This document shows, piece by piece, positions 1 to 8,825 of a stretch of DNA of 64,000 nt. The DNA lies in NCBI GenBank assembly GCA_002368175.1, contig AP018172.1, forward strand, positions 355,001-419,000. The letters are read 5' to 3'. The stretch comes from Calothrix sp. NIES-2098. GTDB lineage: Bacteria; Cyanobacteriota; Cyanobacteriia; Cyanobacteriales; Nostocaceae. The notes under the pieces are model-generated. The model had not been told where the DNA came from, searched no databases, and was given only the letters and a program-made list of their open reading frames with translations. Every line of letters starts with the position of its first letter. Within the stretch, counting starts at the first letter, position 1. Both the position numbers and the translations under genes were made by a program.

Positions 1-1082
<1,082 letters not shown>

Positions 1083-1271
1083 GTGATTTGAGTTTTTCTT
1101 TCCGAATTGCTTCTCTCGCTTTCGGAAATCCTGTACATTTTTTTGTTGAAGATCTTTGAGCCTTGCCCAAAAATCTTTTGACGAGGATTGGTTTACTTTT
1201 AAGCTTTCAAAGTATTTGTTTTTCTCGGTTCGGTTGCTGCGGCGTTTTTGCCTCGCCCTCAGCACTTATCT
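1083..1271 (-). other. rRNA operon leader (transcribed spacer upstream of 16S)
   Basis: This stretch lies between the predicted promoter and the 16S 5' end. It has no convincing gene; the one open frame across it overlaps the 16S gene and has no coding signature. Such leaders normally carry antitermination and RNase III processing signals. I could not identify a box A with confidence. Confidence 0.6.
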
Positions 1272-1300
1272 AATCTAACAACCTCACAAGGTTTCGTCAA
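1272..1300 (-). promoter_or_regulatory. Predicted rRNA operon promoter
   Basis: On the minus strand a -35 element TTGACG (1295-1300) and a -10 element TAGATT (1272-1277) are separated by exactly 17 bases. Both are close to the sigma-70 consensus. The site lies about 190 bases upstream of the predicted 16S 5' end, as expected for an rRNA promoter. It is the only strong match in the gap between 16S and the insertion sequence at 1406, so the insertions upstream leave the core promoter intact. Confidence 0.6.
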
Positions 1301-1484
1301 CCCCCTCTCTACAACTTTTTTTAATTGGCCGGAAAGGCAAATTATAGAGGCTGCTTTAATCGCTGTGCAGCATGGGTTTGAGCAATTTACGCCTAATGTG
1401 AATTAGGGCGTGTCATCAAATAGGTGTCAATCTAATTTAGAATTGATAGCCGAGCGCGAGTTGAGTAATGGGAGGAGTGCTAAA

Positions 1485-2239
1485 ATGACGCGCCGCTATG
1501 CCTTGCGGGATGACCAGTGGGAACGCATCAAAGACTTACTACCAGGGCGAAAACAGACTGTCGGAGTGACGGCTAAAAATAATCGATTGTTTGTCGAAGC
1601 CGTACTGTATCGCTACCGAGCAGGTATTCCGTGGCGAGACTTACCCGAACGGTTTGGGGATTTTCGAGTCGTTCATACCCGTTTTAGTCGATGGGCAAAG
1701 CGCGGAGTGTGGCAACAGGTGTTTGAAGTGTTAGCCGAGGATGCAGATAACGAATATGCGATGATTGACTCGACCATTGTGCGTGCCCACCAACACAGTG
1801 CCGGGGCAAAGGGGGGGATGCGTCTAAAGAAGCCATCGGACGCAGCAAGGGTGGATTGAGTACCAAGATTCATGCTTTGGTGGATGCCTTAGGCAATCCT
1901 ATCGGCTTTCACTTGACTCCTGGACAAGCATGTGACCTTGATGGAGCCGATATCCTGCTCAACGAGCTTTCTTCCGATACACTGCTTGCGGACAAGGGAT
2001 ACGATGCTGATCAGCGCGTGATTGAGCGACTTGAACAACAGGGCAAAACCGTAGTTATTCCACCCAAACGCAACCGTATTGTTTCTCGTGAGTATGACAA
2101 AGACTTATACAAAGCACGACATCTCCCATACGAATTTCTTTGCCCAACTCAAGCAATATCGAGCGATCGCAACACGTTATGATAAGCGGGCAAGGAACTT
2201 TCAAAGGCGCAATTTATCTTGCTGCTGCCGTTATCTGGC
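1485..2239 (+). pseudogene. IS5-family transposase, two overlapping frames, C-terminus frameshifted
   Basis: A DDE transposase that would move the surrounding insertion sequence. The likely start is ATG 1485 (MTRRYALRDDQW), preceded by GGAGGAG; an in-frame GTG at 1410 lies inside the terminal repeat. The first frame ends at 1859 and carries an N-terminal helix-turn-helix region and the first catalytic Asp in YAMIDSTIVRAHQH. The second frame continues from LSTKIHALVDALGNP. A -1 shift at the A3G7 run (1808-1817) would join them, as in other IS427 elements. Near the C-terminus two further one-base insertions (near 2125 and 2203) break the usual ending (NFFAQLKQYRAIATRYDK, then GAIYLAAAVIWLN), so this copy probably makes no active enzyme. 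Confidence 0.8.
1808..1817 (+). promoter_or_regulatory. Probable programmed -1 frameshift site (A3G7)
   Basis: The run AAAGGGGGGG sits where the upstream transposase frame must change to the downstream frame. Slipping back one base restores GAKGGDASKEAIGRSKGG, the expected family sequence. The truncated second copy of the element breaks inside this same run. Confidence 0.6.
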
Positions 2240-2445
2240 TTAATTGATGACACGCCCTAGAAAAAACTTTTACCCTAACCCTCTTCTGTCACTTTCCGGA
2301 ATAAGCAAGTAGTAAATAAGCCAAATCATCCAGAAGCATAACAGGGTTTAAATTGATTCATGGCAGCAATTAAATGATTGAATCCCAGCAATAAATGTGA
2401 ATTGGGGAAAATACTGAACCAGGGATAAATTAACCAAAATAGTAA

Positions 2446-2805
2446 AAGTGGTTGGATAATGAGGCGCAAAGTTTGATTGTTGTTGAGCGTCAGGGTTCAA
2501 GAAATGGGCAATCTTTTGAAACACTTAGTTACTACCTCAGTAGTCTCAAGATATCTGCTCTTAATTTTGCTCATGCTATTCGTGGACATCGAGATATTGA
2601 GAACGGATTGCATTGGATAAAAGATGTTGTGTTTGGCGAAGATACTGCTCCAATTCGTGCATATAATGCTGCTACTAACTGGTCAATTATTCGTACTTTC
2701 GTGATTAATCTGCTCCGTGCTAAGGGTTATCGCTCATTGACCAAAGCACTTCGATTTCTGTGCCATGATCTCAATGAGCTTTTTTCTCTTTTGACAATGA
2801 ATTAG
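2446..2805 (+). pseudogene. ISAs1-family transposase, C-terminal fragment
   Basis: The frame encodes about 118 residues with the hallmark C-terminal segment of ISAs1 (H-repeat associated) transposases: a VVERQG strand, YYLSSL, AHAIRGHRDIENGLHW, then VVFGEDTAPIR and NWSIIRTFVINLLR. The normal protein is around 370 residues, so the DNA-binding and first catalytic parts are missing. The only initiation option is a TTG at 2452 and the frame is closed just upstream at 2443, so it is a remnant and not a gene. Confidence 0.8.
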
Positions 2806-2810
2806 CCCTA
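2446..2810 (+). mobile_element. ISAs1-family element, 3' remnant
   Basis: Only the right part of an ISAs1-type element is present, containing the end of its transposase and what may be its right terminus (ATTAGCCCTA, 2801-2810). It abuts directly at 2811 a truncated, inverted copy of the neighbouring IS5-type element. No left end is visible; 2260-2445 shows no similarity I can recognise and has no gene. Confidence 0.65.
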
Positions 2811-3139
2811 CCCTTTGCCCCGGCACTGTGTTGGTGGGCACGCACAATGGTCGAGTCAATCATCGCATATTCGTTATCTGCATCCTCGGCTAACACTTCA
2901 AACACCTGTTGCCACACTCCGCGCTTTGCCCATCGACTAAAACGGGTATGAACGACTCGAAAATCCCCAAACCGTTCGGGTAAGTCTCGCCACGGAATAC
3001 CTGCTCGGTAGCGATACAGTACGGCTTCGACAAACAATCGATTATTTTTAGCCGTCACTCCGACAGTCTGTTTTCGCCCTGGTAGTAAGTCTTTGATGCG
3101 TTCCCACTGGTCATCCCGCAAGGCATAGCGGCGCGTCAT
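2811..3139 (-). pseudogene. IS5-family transposase, N-terminal fragment
   Basis: Starting from ATG 3139 this encodes the same MTRRYALRDDQW N-terminus as the complete element and runs to HQHSAGAKG, after which about 13 residues come from the abutting ISAs1 end before a stop near 2771. It lacks the second half of the DDE catalytic domain and cannot be an active transposase. It might act only as a DNA-binding fragment; there is no evidence for that. Confidence 0.8.
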
Positions 3140-3218
3140 TTTAGCACTCCTCCCATTACTCAACTCGCGCTCGGCTATCAATTCTAAATTAGATTGACAC
3201 CTATTTGATGACACGCCC
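2811..3218 (-). mobile_element. Truncated inverted copy of the IS5-family element (408 bp)
   Basis: Reading from the terminal repeat at 3205-3218 inward, this segment matches bases 1406-1813 of the complete element over an identical length of 408 bases, and the encoded N-terminal protein is the same residue for residue. It stops after three of the seven G residues of the frameshift run, where ISAs1 sequence takes over at 2810. The outer flank is TA (3219-3220). Confidence 0.85.
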
Positions 3219-3231
3219 TAAGTTAATTAAT

Positions 3232-3678
3232 CTAAGCACGATTCTTGATAACTATTACTTGTACTATTTGTATTGCTACATCCCTGGAAATACTTAAGGC
3301 TTGATGTAGATCGTATAAAAAATTTGTTTCTTCTTCTGTAGGAATGCCCTCAGATAGTAATAGATCTGTAGCTACTGCAAATGCTGCTTCACGTAAGTCT
3401 GGAGTTAAAGATTCTTTAGCCGTATCAAATAGAATATTGATATCATCTCGCCTCAGCATACCCAGAATTTTTTCAAACAAGCTGTTCATCGGCTCGTTGG
3501 TATAGTTTCTAAAAAGCTTTAACCTAGATAAAACTGAGGAGATACAGCGCGCTTCCTCTTCTGACAGATAACCATCTAAAGATGTGGCCGCCAGAGTGAT
3601 AGCAACAAAAGCTTCTGCTGAACTCAGTTTTACTTGAGCTTGGCTATTTTTACCTAATACCGTGTCTAATGAACCCAT
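3232..3678 (-). CDS. TerB-like (tellurite resistance TerB family) protein
   Basis: A 148-residue acidic, all-helical protein. The pattern AFVAITLAATSLDGYLSEEEA near residues 24-45 matches the TerB fold, with an acidic DGYLSEEE loop that in family members can bind divalent metal. A second acidic turn (SEGIPTEEETNFLYDL) occurs near 108-124. TerB-like proteins in cyanobacteria are usually uncharacterised, and the name does not prove tellurite resistance. The gene stands alone between the IS cluster and a small membrane protein gene. The ATG at 3678 gives the family-like length. Confidence 0.75.
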   Translation of the reverse strand: MGSLDTVLGKNSQAQVKLSSAEAFVAITLAATSLDGYLSEEEARCISSVLSRLKLFRNYTNEPMNSLFEKILGMLRRDDINILFDTAKESLTPDLREAAFAVATDLLLSEGIPTEEETNFLYDLHQALSISRDVAIQIVQVIVIKNRA

Positions 3679-3837
3679 TGTAGTTGCTCCATGATTAAGG
3701 TCTCAAAGCGATACAACCTATACGTTCCGTAGCTTTCGCGCGAGTCTGCAACGCTGTGAGACTTTCATTGCTTAGTGTTCCCAGGATTCTATGACAGCGA
3801 ACACATACACTCAATAGGTTTTGGGTGAAAAGTAAAA

Positions 3838-3860
3838 CGCCAAGTTAGAACTTAGCGTTC
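3838..3860 (-). terminator. Rho-independent terminator downstream of the 45-residue ORF
   Basis: An 11-bp stem (AACGCCAAGTT paired with AACTTAGCGTT, one G-T pair) with an AGA loop is followed on the minus strand by a T-rich run (TTTTACTTTT). The stem overlaps the last codons of the small ORF at 3852-3989, which supports that ORF being a real minus-strand transcript end. Confidence 0.6.
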
Positions 3861-3989
3861 TCCTGTCTTTTCAATCGTTTCTATTACTGCTAGACCTATA
3901 CCAGAAGCTGCAATTAGCACTATTGCTGATATCAGATAGGCGTTGGTAAGCATCTGGAGGGCATCATTGAAAAAAATGTAGGTGGTCAT
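3852..3989 (-). CDS. Small single-pass membrane protein (45 aa), unknown
   Basis: ATG at 3987-3989 opens a 45-codon frame preceded by a GAGGTGAAG ribosome-binding site. The product begins MTTYIFFNDALQMLTNAYL, continues with a hydrophobic, small-residue-rich helix (LISAIVLIAASGIGLAVI) and ends in a charged tail (ETIEKTGER). This is the shape of the small single-helix subunits found in photosynthetic or respiratory membrane complexes, but I do not recognise it as a named Psb, Pet or Ndh subunit. A terminator hairpin overlaps its stop. Confidence 0.55.
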   Translation of the reverse strand: MTTYIFFNDALQMLTNAYLISAIVLIAASGIGLAVIETIEKTGER

Positions 3990-4686
3990 TACACTTCACC
4001 TCTATAACTCTGTGTTGCTAGTGCTGTTTAATTTCTTCACACCCTAAGTGGTGTATTTCGTTGAGAAATTACTAGCATTTGCATCTTAACAAAACTTTAG
4101 CTGTTTAAAAATAGATTGCAAACTTTTTCTTTCTGAAGATTCAATGAATTATCGAGATATTTGTTTAGTGCAATACTGAAAATAATTTAATGTCAAAAAT
4201 AAGTTTGATTTTAAATAAGTAATTATGCGTAAAATTTTAGGTAGCAATAAATTTATTAAAAATTTAAACCTAATTGATGTGCGAAAGAAGATTTTCCTTA
4301 TTAGCTATGTTATGGAGGCGAGAAATGAAAAAATAAAATAGATGATTTTTATAGAAAATATTAGTAAATATACTGTTAATACTTGTAATATTTTGCTATT
4401 GATATAGATAAAATATAAAATTATTAAGAATTAAGCTTACAAAAGCAAAAGTATTTGCCTGGTAACGACAATCAGGTTTTCAACTGTCACAGCACCGACT
4501 GTTGGTAGTTTTCTTAGTTTTGAGCTATAGCTATGTTGCTCTACTGAAATAAAACTTCATAATGTTTTGTTAAGATCCGCAAGTACTGCAATTGTATTTC
4601 TGATAAGCATAAGTACTGTTTTGTTACTACTCAAGATTCAGCTTCCAAACTTTTCTAGATCAAACTGGAAGATGAATAAGGAAGTT
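3990..4686. other. Intergenic, about 700 bases, AT-rich
   Basis: No gene-like reading frame, tRNA or clear hairpin was found. The region is strongly AT-rich with many stop codons in all frames. It lies upstream of the small membrane ORF and downstream of the deacetylase gene, both on the minus strand. Confidence 0.5.
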
Positions 4687-5607
4687 TTAAATTAAGCAGC
4701 GTTCGATTGTGGCGACTACTGATTGAGAAAGTGTCGCTAGATCGTAGCCACCTTCTAAGCCAAAAGTAATCTTTCGGGTTAGTCCTAAACAATAATCCAT
4801 GAATAGACCATAATCTCCTGGTTGTAAGTTAACGCTTGCTAGTGGATCTGCGGCATTTGCATCATAACCAGCACTAATAATTAGTAAATCTGCTTGGAAC
4901 TTTTCTAGAAATGGTAGTACTAACTTTTCAAATAGGGGTTGATATACTTTTATATCGCTACCAGGTGGTACAGGTAAATTTAAAACATTATTATGGAAGC
5001 CGCGTTCGGAGGCTCTACCAGTACCTGGGTAGCAAGGATACTGATGTAAAGAACAGTAAGCAATTTGCGGCTGAGTTTCTACGATCGCCTGAGTACCATT
5101 GCCATGATGTACATCCCAGTCCAAGATGGCTACGCGATTAATTCCAGGTTGCTGTAGCGCATAAAAAGCAGCGATCGCAGCGTTAGAAAATAAACAAAAC
5201 CCCATTCCAGCATCGCTTTCTGCATGGTGGCCTGGAGGACGAGTTAGCACAAAAGCTGGATTTTCGCTTGTCAAAACTGCATCAACCCCATCCAACCAAG
5301 CACTTACTGCCAACAAGGCTACATCATAACTGCGGGGGGAAATTGGTGTATCTCCATCTAAGTAGCCGCCTCCAGTCGCAGCGATTTTTTGAACTTTGTT
5401 AATGTAATCTGGAGTATGGGCTTTTCGCAGTACAGGTATTAGTGATGGGTTGTCTGAAACTTTTGTCGGCGATCGCCAAGCAATCTTTTCTGCAAACTTA
5501 GCTTCCTTTAAGGCATTGACGATCGCAGTCAAACGTTCTGGTCTTTCTGGGTGGTAGTTTCCAGTTTTATGATCCAGAAACTCATCAGAGTAGATGACAG
5601 GTAGCAT
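4687..5607 (-). CDS. Histone deacetylase-family (AcuC-like) zinc deacetylase
   Basis: A complete 306-residue arginase/deacetylase-fold protein predicted to remove acyl groups from lysine or small amine substrates using zinc. Visible motifs are HPERPERL near residue 19, the charge-relay pair in RPPGHHAE (His127-His128), the metal ligands in DWDVHHGNGTQ (Asp165, His167) and the third ligand in SAGYDAN (Asp249), followed by GLEGGYD near the end. All catalytic residues are present. Bacterial members act on acetyl-CoA synthetase, acetylpolyamines or unknown substrates, and nothing here identifies which. The gene stands alone. Confidence 0.92.
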   Translation of the reverse strand: MLPVIYSDEFLDHKTGNYHPERPERLTAIVNALKEAKFAEKIAWRSPTKVSDNPSLIPVLRKAHTPDYINKVQKIAATGGGYLDGDTPISPRSYDVALLAVSAWLDGVDAVLTSENPAFVLTRPPGHHAESDAGMGFCLFSNAAIAAFYALQQPGINRVAILDWDVHHGNGTQAIVETQPQIAYCSLHQYPCYPGTGRASERGFHNNVLNLPVPPGSDIKVYQPLFEKLVLPFLEKFQADLLIISAGYDANAADPLASVNLQPGDYGLFMDYCLGLTRKITFGLEGGYDLATLSQSVVATIERCLI

Positions 5608-5847
5608 AGGGCAAGAAAAGTTGGCATCAAGATACTGAATGCCATTGTATCGTTACCAGTATATCTACTCTTTGCCAAACTGATGTGGACTGAAGTCAAC
5701 AGTTTTTATAGCGTAACTCAATCAAAAGTTGAAGCAGGCGATCGCCAATTGTTACCATAGCTCAACAATTCAGCTTCAGCATCCCTTAAGCTTGCGTCAA
5801 TCCAAATTGCAGTATAACTGCCTTTACTAGAATTTTTACTGAGTACC

Positions 5848-6342
5848 CTACTCAGCTAAACTAGCAAAAACTTGCTCAACCAGATCCTTGGTTTTAGCTT
5901 CTAAACGCAGCCAATCGACTTCTCCGGTTTCATCAATTAAACTAGTGTCAATTTCAGCAGACTCAGTATTAGGAACATCTGGACTGTAGTTAAGAAAACA
6001 GACTTGATAACAAAGATCCCACAAATCGATAGTTACTTGCTGCTCTTGACGCTGCAAACGTAGATGATATCCTGGATGGGGCATCGGCAGACTGGAAAGA
6101 GCCTTTCTAATTTCATCTGCTTGTTCTAGTGTTGCAGATTCCATTTCCTGCAAAAGCTGAGTCACAGTTGCTTTGGTTTCATCGCTAGTACTGGCAGGCC
6201 AAATCAAGACATCATGATAGCTTCCTGTCCAGGGAGACACATCTAGTTGTTTGCGAATATTATCAACCACGCGGATGAAAGCAGGCTGCATCAGCATTTC
6301 AGCCTGCTGCCAAGTGACAGAGTTGTTTATTTTGGGTGGCAT
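5848..6342 (-). CDS. Conserved hypothetical protein (164 aa)
   Basis: I do not recognise the family. The product is soluble and acidic, with no signal peptide or membrane helix. It contains WTGSYHDVLIWPAS near residue 38, a helical segment around 60-88, and a probable beta strand pair HLRLQRQEQQVTIDLWDL near 97. It is transcribed divergently from the kinase at 6509, with 166 bases of AT-rich DNA between the starts, so the two could share a control region. Confidence 0.7.
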   Translation of the reverse strand: MPPKINNSVTWQQAEMLMQPAFIRVVDNIRKQLDVSPWTGSYHDVLIWPASTSDETKATVTQLLQEMESATLEQADEIRKALSSLPMPHPGYHLRLQRQEQQVTIDLWDLCYQVCFLNYSPDVPNTESAEIDTSLIDETGEVDWLRLEAKTKDLVEQVFASLAE

Positions 6343-6508
6343 TGCTAATCAAAAAAGATATGTAAACAAAAGTTAACAATCTGTGGTTATTAAAAAAATT
6401 ACATTTTTAATTCAAATCTTTTTTCAAGATAGCGGATTTCATGGAAGAAAATTTGGAGATATTGATTAGCATCTGAAAAATTGGGTGTTAACACTGGGGA
6501 GGGAATTT

Positions 6509-8440
6509 ATGATCGGCAAGCTACTAGACCATCGTTACCAAGTAATTAGAGTTCTGGCTACGGGAGGATTTGGCCAAACTTACATTGCACAAGATACTAG
6601 GCGGCCAGGAAATCCTATCTGTGTTGTCAAGCATCTCAAACCCACTAGTTCTGATCCCAGAGTTTTTGACACAGCCAAGCGCCTGTTCAATAGTGAGGCT
6701 GAAACTTTAGAAATTTTGGGTAAGCACGATCGAATTCCCCGACTTTTGGCTTATTTCGACGAAAATCAAGAATTCTATTTAGTACAAGAATTTATTGAAG
6801 GAAATACCCTAAGTGAAGAACTTTTACCTGGTAAGCGCTGGAGTGAAAATCAGGTTGTGCAACTGTTACAAGAAGTTCTGGGCATTTTAGAATTTGTACA
6901 CAGTCAAGGCGTAATTCACCGCGATATCAAGCCAGATAATATTATTCGTCGCGCTTCTGACAATAAATTTGTTTTAGTAGATTTTGGGGCAGTTAAACAA
7001 CTACGTACACATTTAGCAGCTTCTGGAACACAACCTACTGCGACAGTAGTTATTGGTACTCCCGGTTATATGCCAACAGAACAAGGACAAGGCAAACCCC
7101 GTCCTAATAGCGATATTTATTCTTTAGGTATAATTGCTATTCAAGCTATCACAGGAGTAGCAGCAACAGCATTGCAAGAAGATGCAAATACAGGTGAACT
7201 TCTTTGGCAGCATTTGGTAACTGTGAATTCTAAGTTGGCAGCAGTTTTGAGCAAAATGGTGCGTTATCACTTTAAAGACCGCTACCAAAATGCTACAGAA
7301 GCACTGCAAGCTTGTAGAGAGTTGATGACTCCTGTTGCTGTAACCTCAAAGCTAGAAGAATTCCGCCAAAATTCTAGCGTCCAGCAAAATAAAACTCATA
7401 CTCAAGTATCTCGTCAGCGAACTGTTGCAGTTGCACCAGCAAATAAAGCGGTTGCTAAACCCGTGCGTCAAGACTCTAACAAGCCCGATCCATTACCTTT
7501 GATAGTAGGGCTTTTATTGGCAGGTGGTGCTGCGGCTTTGGTGACTAATTTCTATCCCAGCGTGAAGAATTTAGCTGCTAATTTAACAGGTAATGATAAT
7601 AGTTTAAGCAACAAGTGTTTAGCTGTTGTGGTGGGCAATTCTAATATTCGTTCTGAACCTAGCGCAATCAATTCTGATACTGTAGTGAAAGTAGTAAGTA
7701 ATAATAGTCAATTTGAAGTGACTGGTAAACGTACAAAACGGGGTTGGGTAGAAGTGAAACTTAACTCTGGAAGTTTGGCTTGGGCGCACTCGGATGTAAT
7801 AGCAAATAACGAACAATGGATTTCTTGTTTGCGAGATAGAGGTACTGCAATTAGAACAGTAGATGATAATTCTTTAATTGCTAGCCGACCAGGATCGAAA
7901 GCAAAACCTAAATCTAGCAAAGTAGCAACTTTATCACCCAATCAATCAGAAGCATTCCGTTCAGAGCCATTTACTTCAGATGCAGAAAAATCAGAGCGAT
8001 CGCCATCTGCGGATAACAGCGCTCAAGTTGTGGAAGAAGCCAAGAAAAAGTATGAGTCAGGAGATTTAGCAGGAGCGATCGCACTGTTAAGATCTGTACC
8101 TAAAACAGCTTCTTCTAGTTTTAAAGAAGCTACGGCAATGATGGCTCAATGGCAGCAAGATTGGGCTAAGGCAGATGCTTTATTTAATGACATTAATACG
8201 GCAATCGCACAAGGTCAGTGGGATAAAGTTTTAGACTATCAAAAACATCCTGAAAAGTTGCCTAATATTAAATATTGGCAAGATAAATTAGAACCATTAT
8301 TTAAACAAGCTGCTGAAAATTTAGCTAAACAGGGATTATCACAAATTGAGAAATATGGTAAGGAGCATCTACACAATCAAGAGAAACCAAGTATTAAAGA
8401 TAAATTAGTTCCTCAAAAGAAAGATAACGAAAATTTTTAA
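6509..8440 (+). CDS. Serine/threonine protein kinase with membrane helix and SH3-like domain
   Basis: A Hanks-type kinase of about 643 residues. ATG 6509 is preferred over the upstream GTG (6485) because GGGGAGGG precedes it. The kinase domain covers residues 1-280: glycine loop ATGGFGQTY, lysine in CVVKHLK (near 41), catalytic HRDIKPDN (near 137), DFGAVKQ (near 158) and activation-segment GTPGYMPTEQ. A linker leads to one transmembrane helix (about 329-349), then a bacterial SH3-like domain (about 370-440) and a helical, repeat-like C-terminus (about 515-643) resembling that of the protein encoded at 61631. The layout suggests a cytoplasmic kinase with an extracytoplasmic sensor. The next gene encodes an FHA protein, a possible phosphothreonine reader. 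Confidence 0.93.
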   Translation: MIGKLLDHRYQVIRVLATGGFGQTYIAQDTRRPGNPICVVKHLKPTSSDPRVFDTAKRLFNSEAETLEILGKHDRIPRLLAYFDENQEFYLVQEFIEGNTLSEELLPGKRWSENQVVQLLQEVLGILEFVHSQGVIHRDIKPDNIIRRASDNKFVLVDFGAVKQLRTHLAASGTQPTATVVIGTPGYMPTEQGQGKPRPNSDIYSLGIIAIQAITGVAATALQEDANTGELLWQHLVTVNSKLAAVLSKMVRYHFKDRYQNATEALQACRELMTPVAVTSKLEEFRQNSSVQQNKTHTQVSRQRTVAVAPANKAVAKPVRQDSNKPDPLPLIVGLLLAGGAAALVTNFYPSVKNLAANLTGNDNSLSNKCLAVVVGNSNIRSEPSAINSDTVVKVVSNNSQFEVTGKRTKRGWVEVKLNSGSLAWAHSDVIANNEQWISCLRDRGTAIRTVDDNSLIASRPGSKAKPKSSKVATLSPNQSEAFRSEPFTSDAEKSERSPSADNSAQVVEEAKKKYESGDLAGAIALLRSVPKTASSSFKEATAMMAQWQQDWAKADALFNDINTAIAQGQWDKVLDYQKHPEKLPNIKYWQDKLEPLFKQAAENLAKQGLSQIEKYGKEHLHNQEKPSIKDKLVPQKKDNENF

Positions 8441-8825
8441 GGTTGTGCTATGAATTTTTAATTAGATGTTTCTTAAATTAGAGTTTATCTCTGCCAAATA
8501 AGGAATAATGACTTAAAAGATTGATAGTTTATATGTAATTAATGTTGACAATTAGTAGTCATTACTTTAGTACTAAAACATCGAAGGCTAAAGCGCTAAG
8601 TAAGAATTTATTTCCTCTTAAGAAATTAATAAAATAGACTATTCTGTGAATTCATTGTGAACTTGCGTAATTCACCCCTAAATTTCTGAGATTTTGAAAG
8701 AGGTAGATAATTTAATCCGAAATCTCGACGGAACGTAGTGAATTTTATACTATTGATGGTTGTGGGGTGCCTACTGTGATTCAGCAAAGCAATTTTCAAG
8801 ATAAGTGGAAATGTGAGGGTGGAAA
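8441..8825. other. Intergenic, 385 bases
   Basis: AT-rich spacer between the kinase and cyclase genes. I see no gene and no strong terminator. A promoter for the cyclase gene presumably lies in it, but no element stands out. Confidence 0.45.

Larger units (their letters stand above)
1406..2257 (+). mobile_element. IS5-family (IS427-like) insertion sequence, 852 bp
   Basis: Perfect terminal inverted repeats GGGCGTGTCATCAA (1406-1419) and TTGATGACACGCCC (2244-2257) bound the element. Each is flanked outside by TA (1404-1405 and 2258-2259), consistent with a TA target duplication. Inside is a two-frame DDE transposase. Size, ends and the frameshift organisation fit the IS427 subgroup of IS5. 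The same end sequence recurs at 3205-3218, bounding a truncated inverted copy. Confidence 0.9.
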
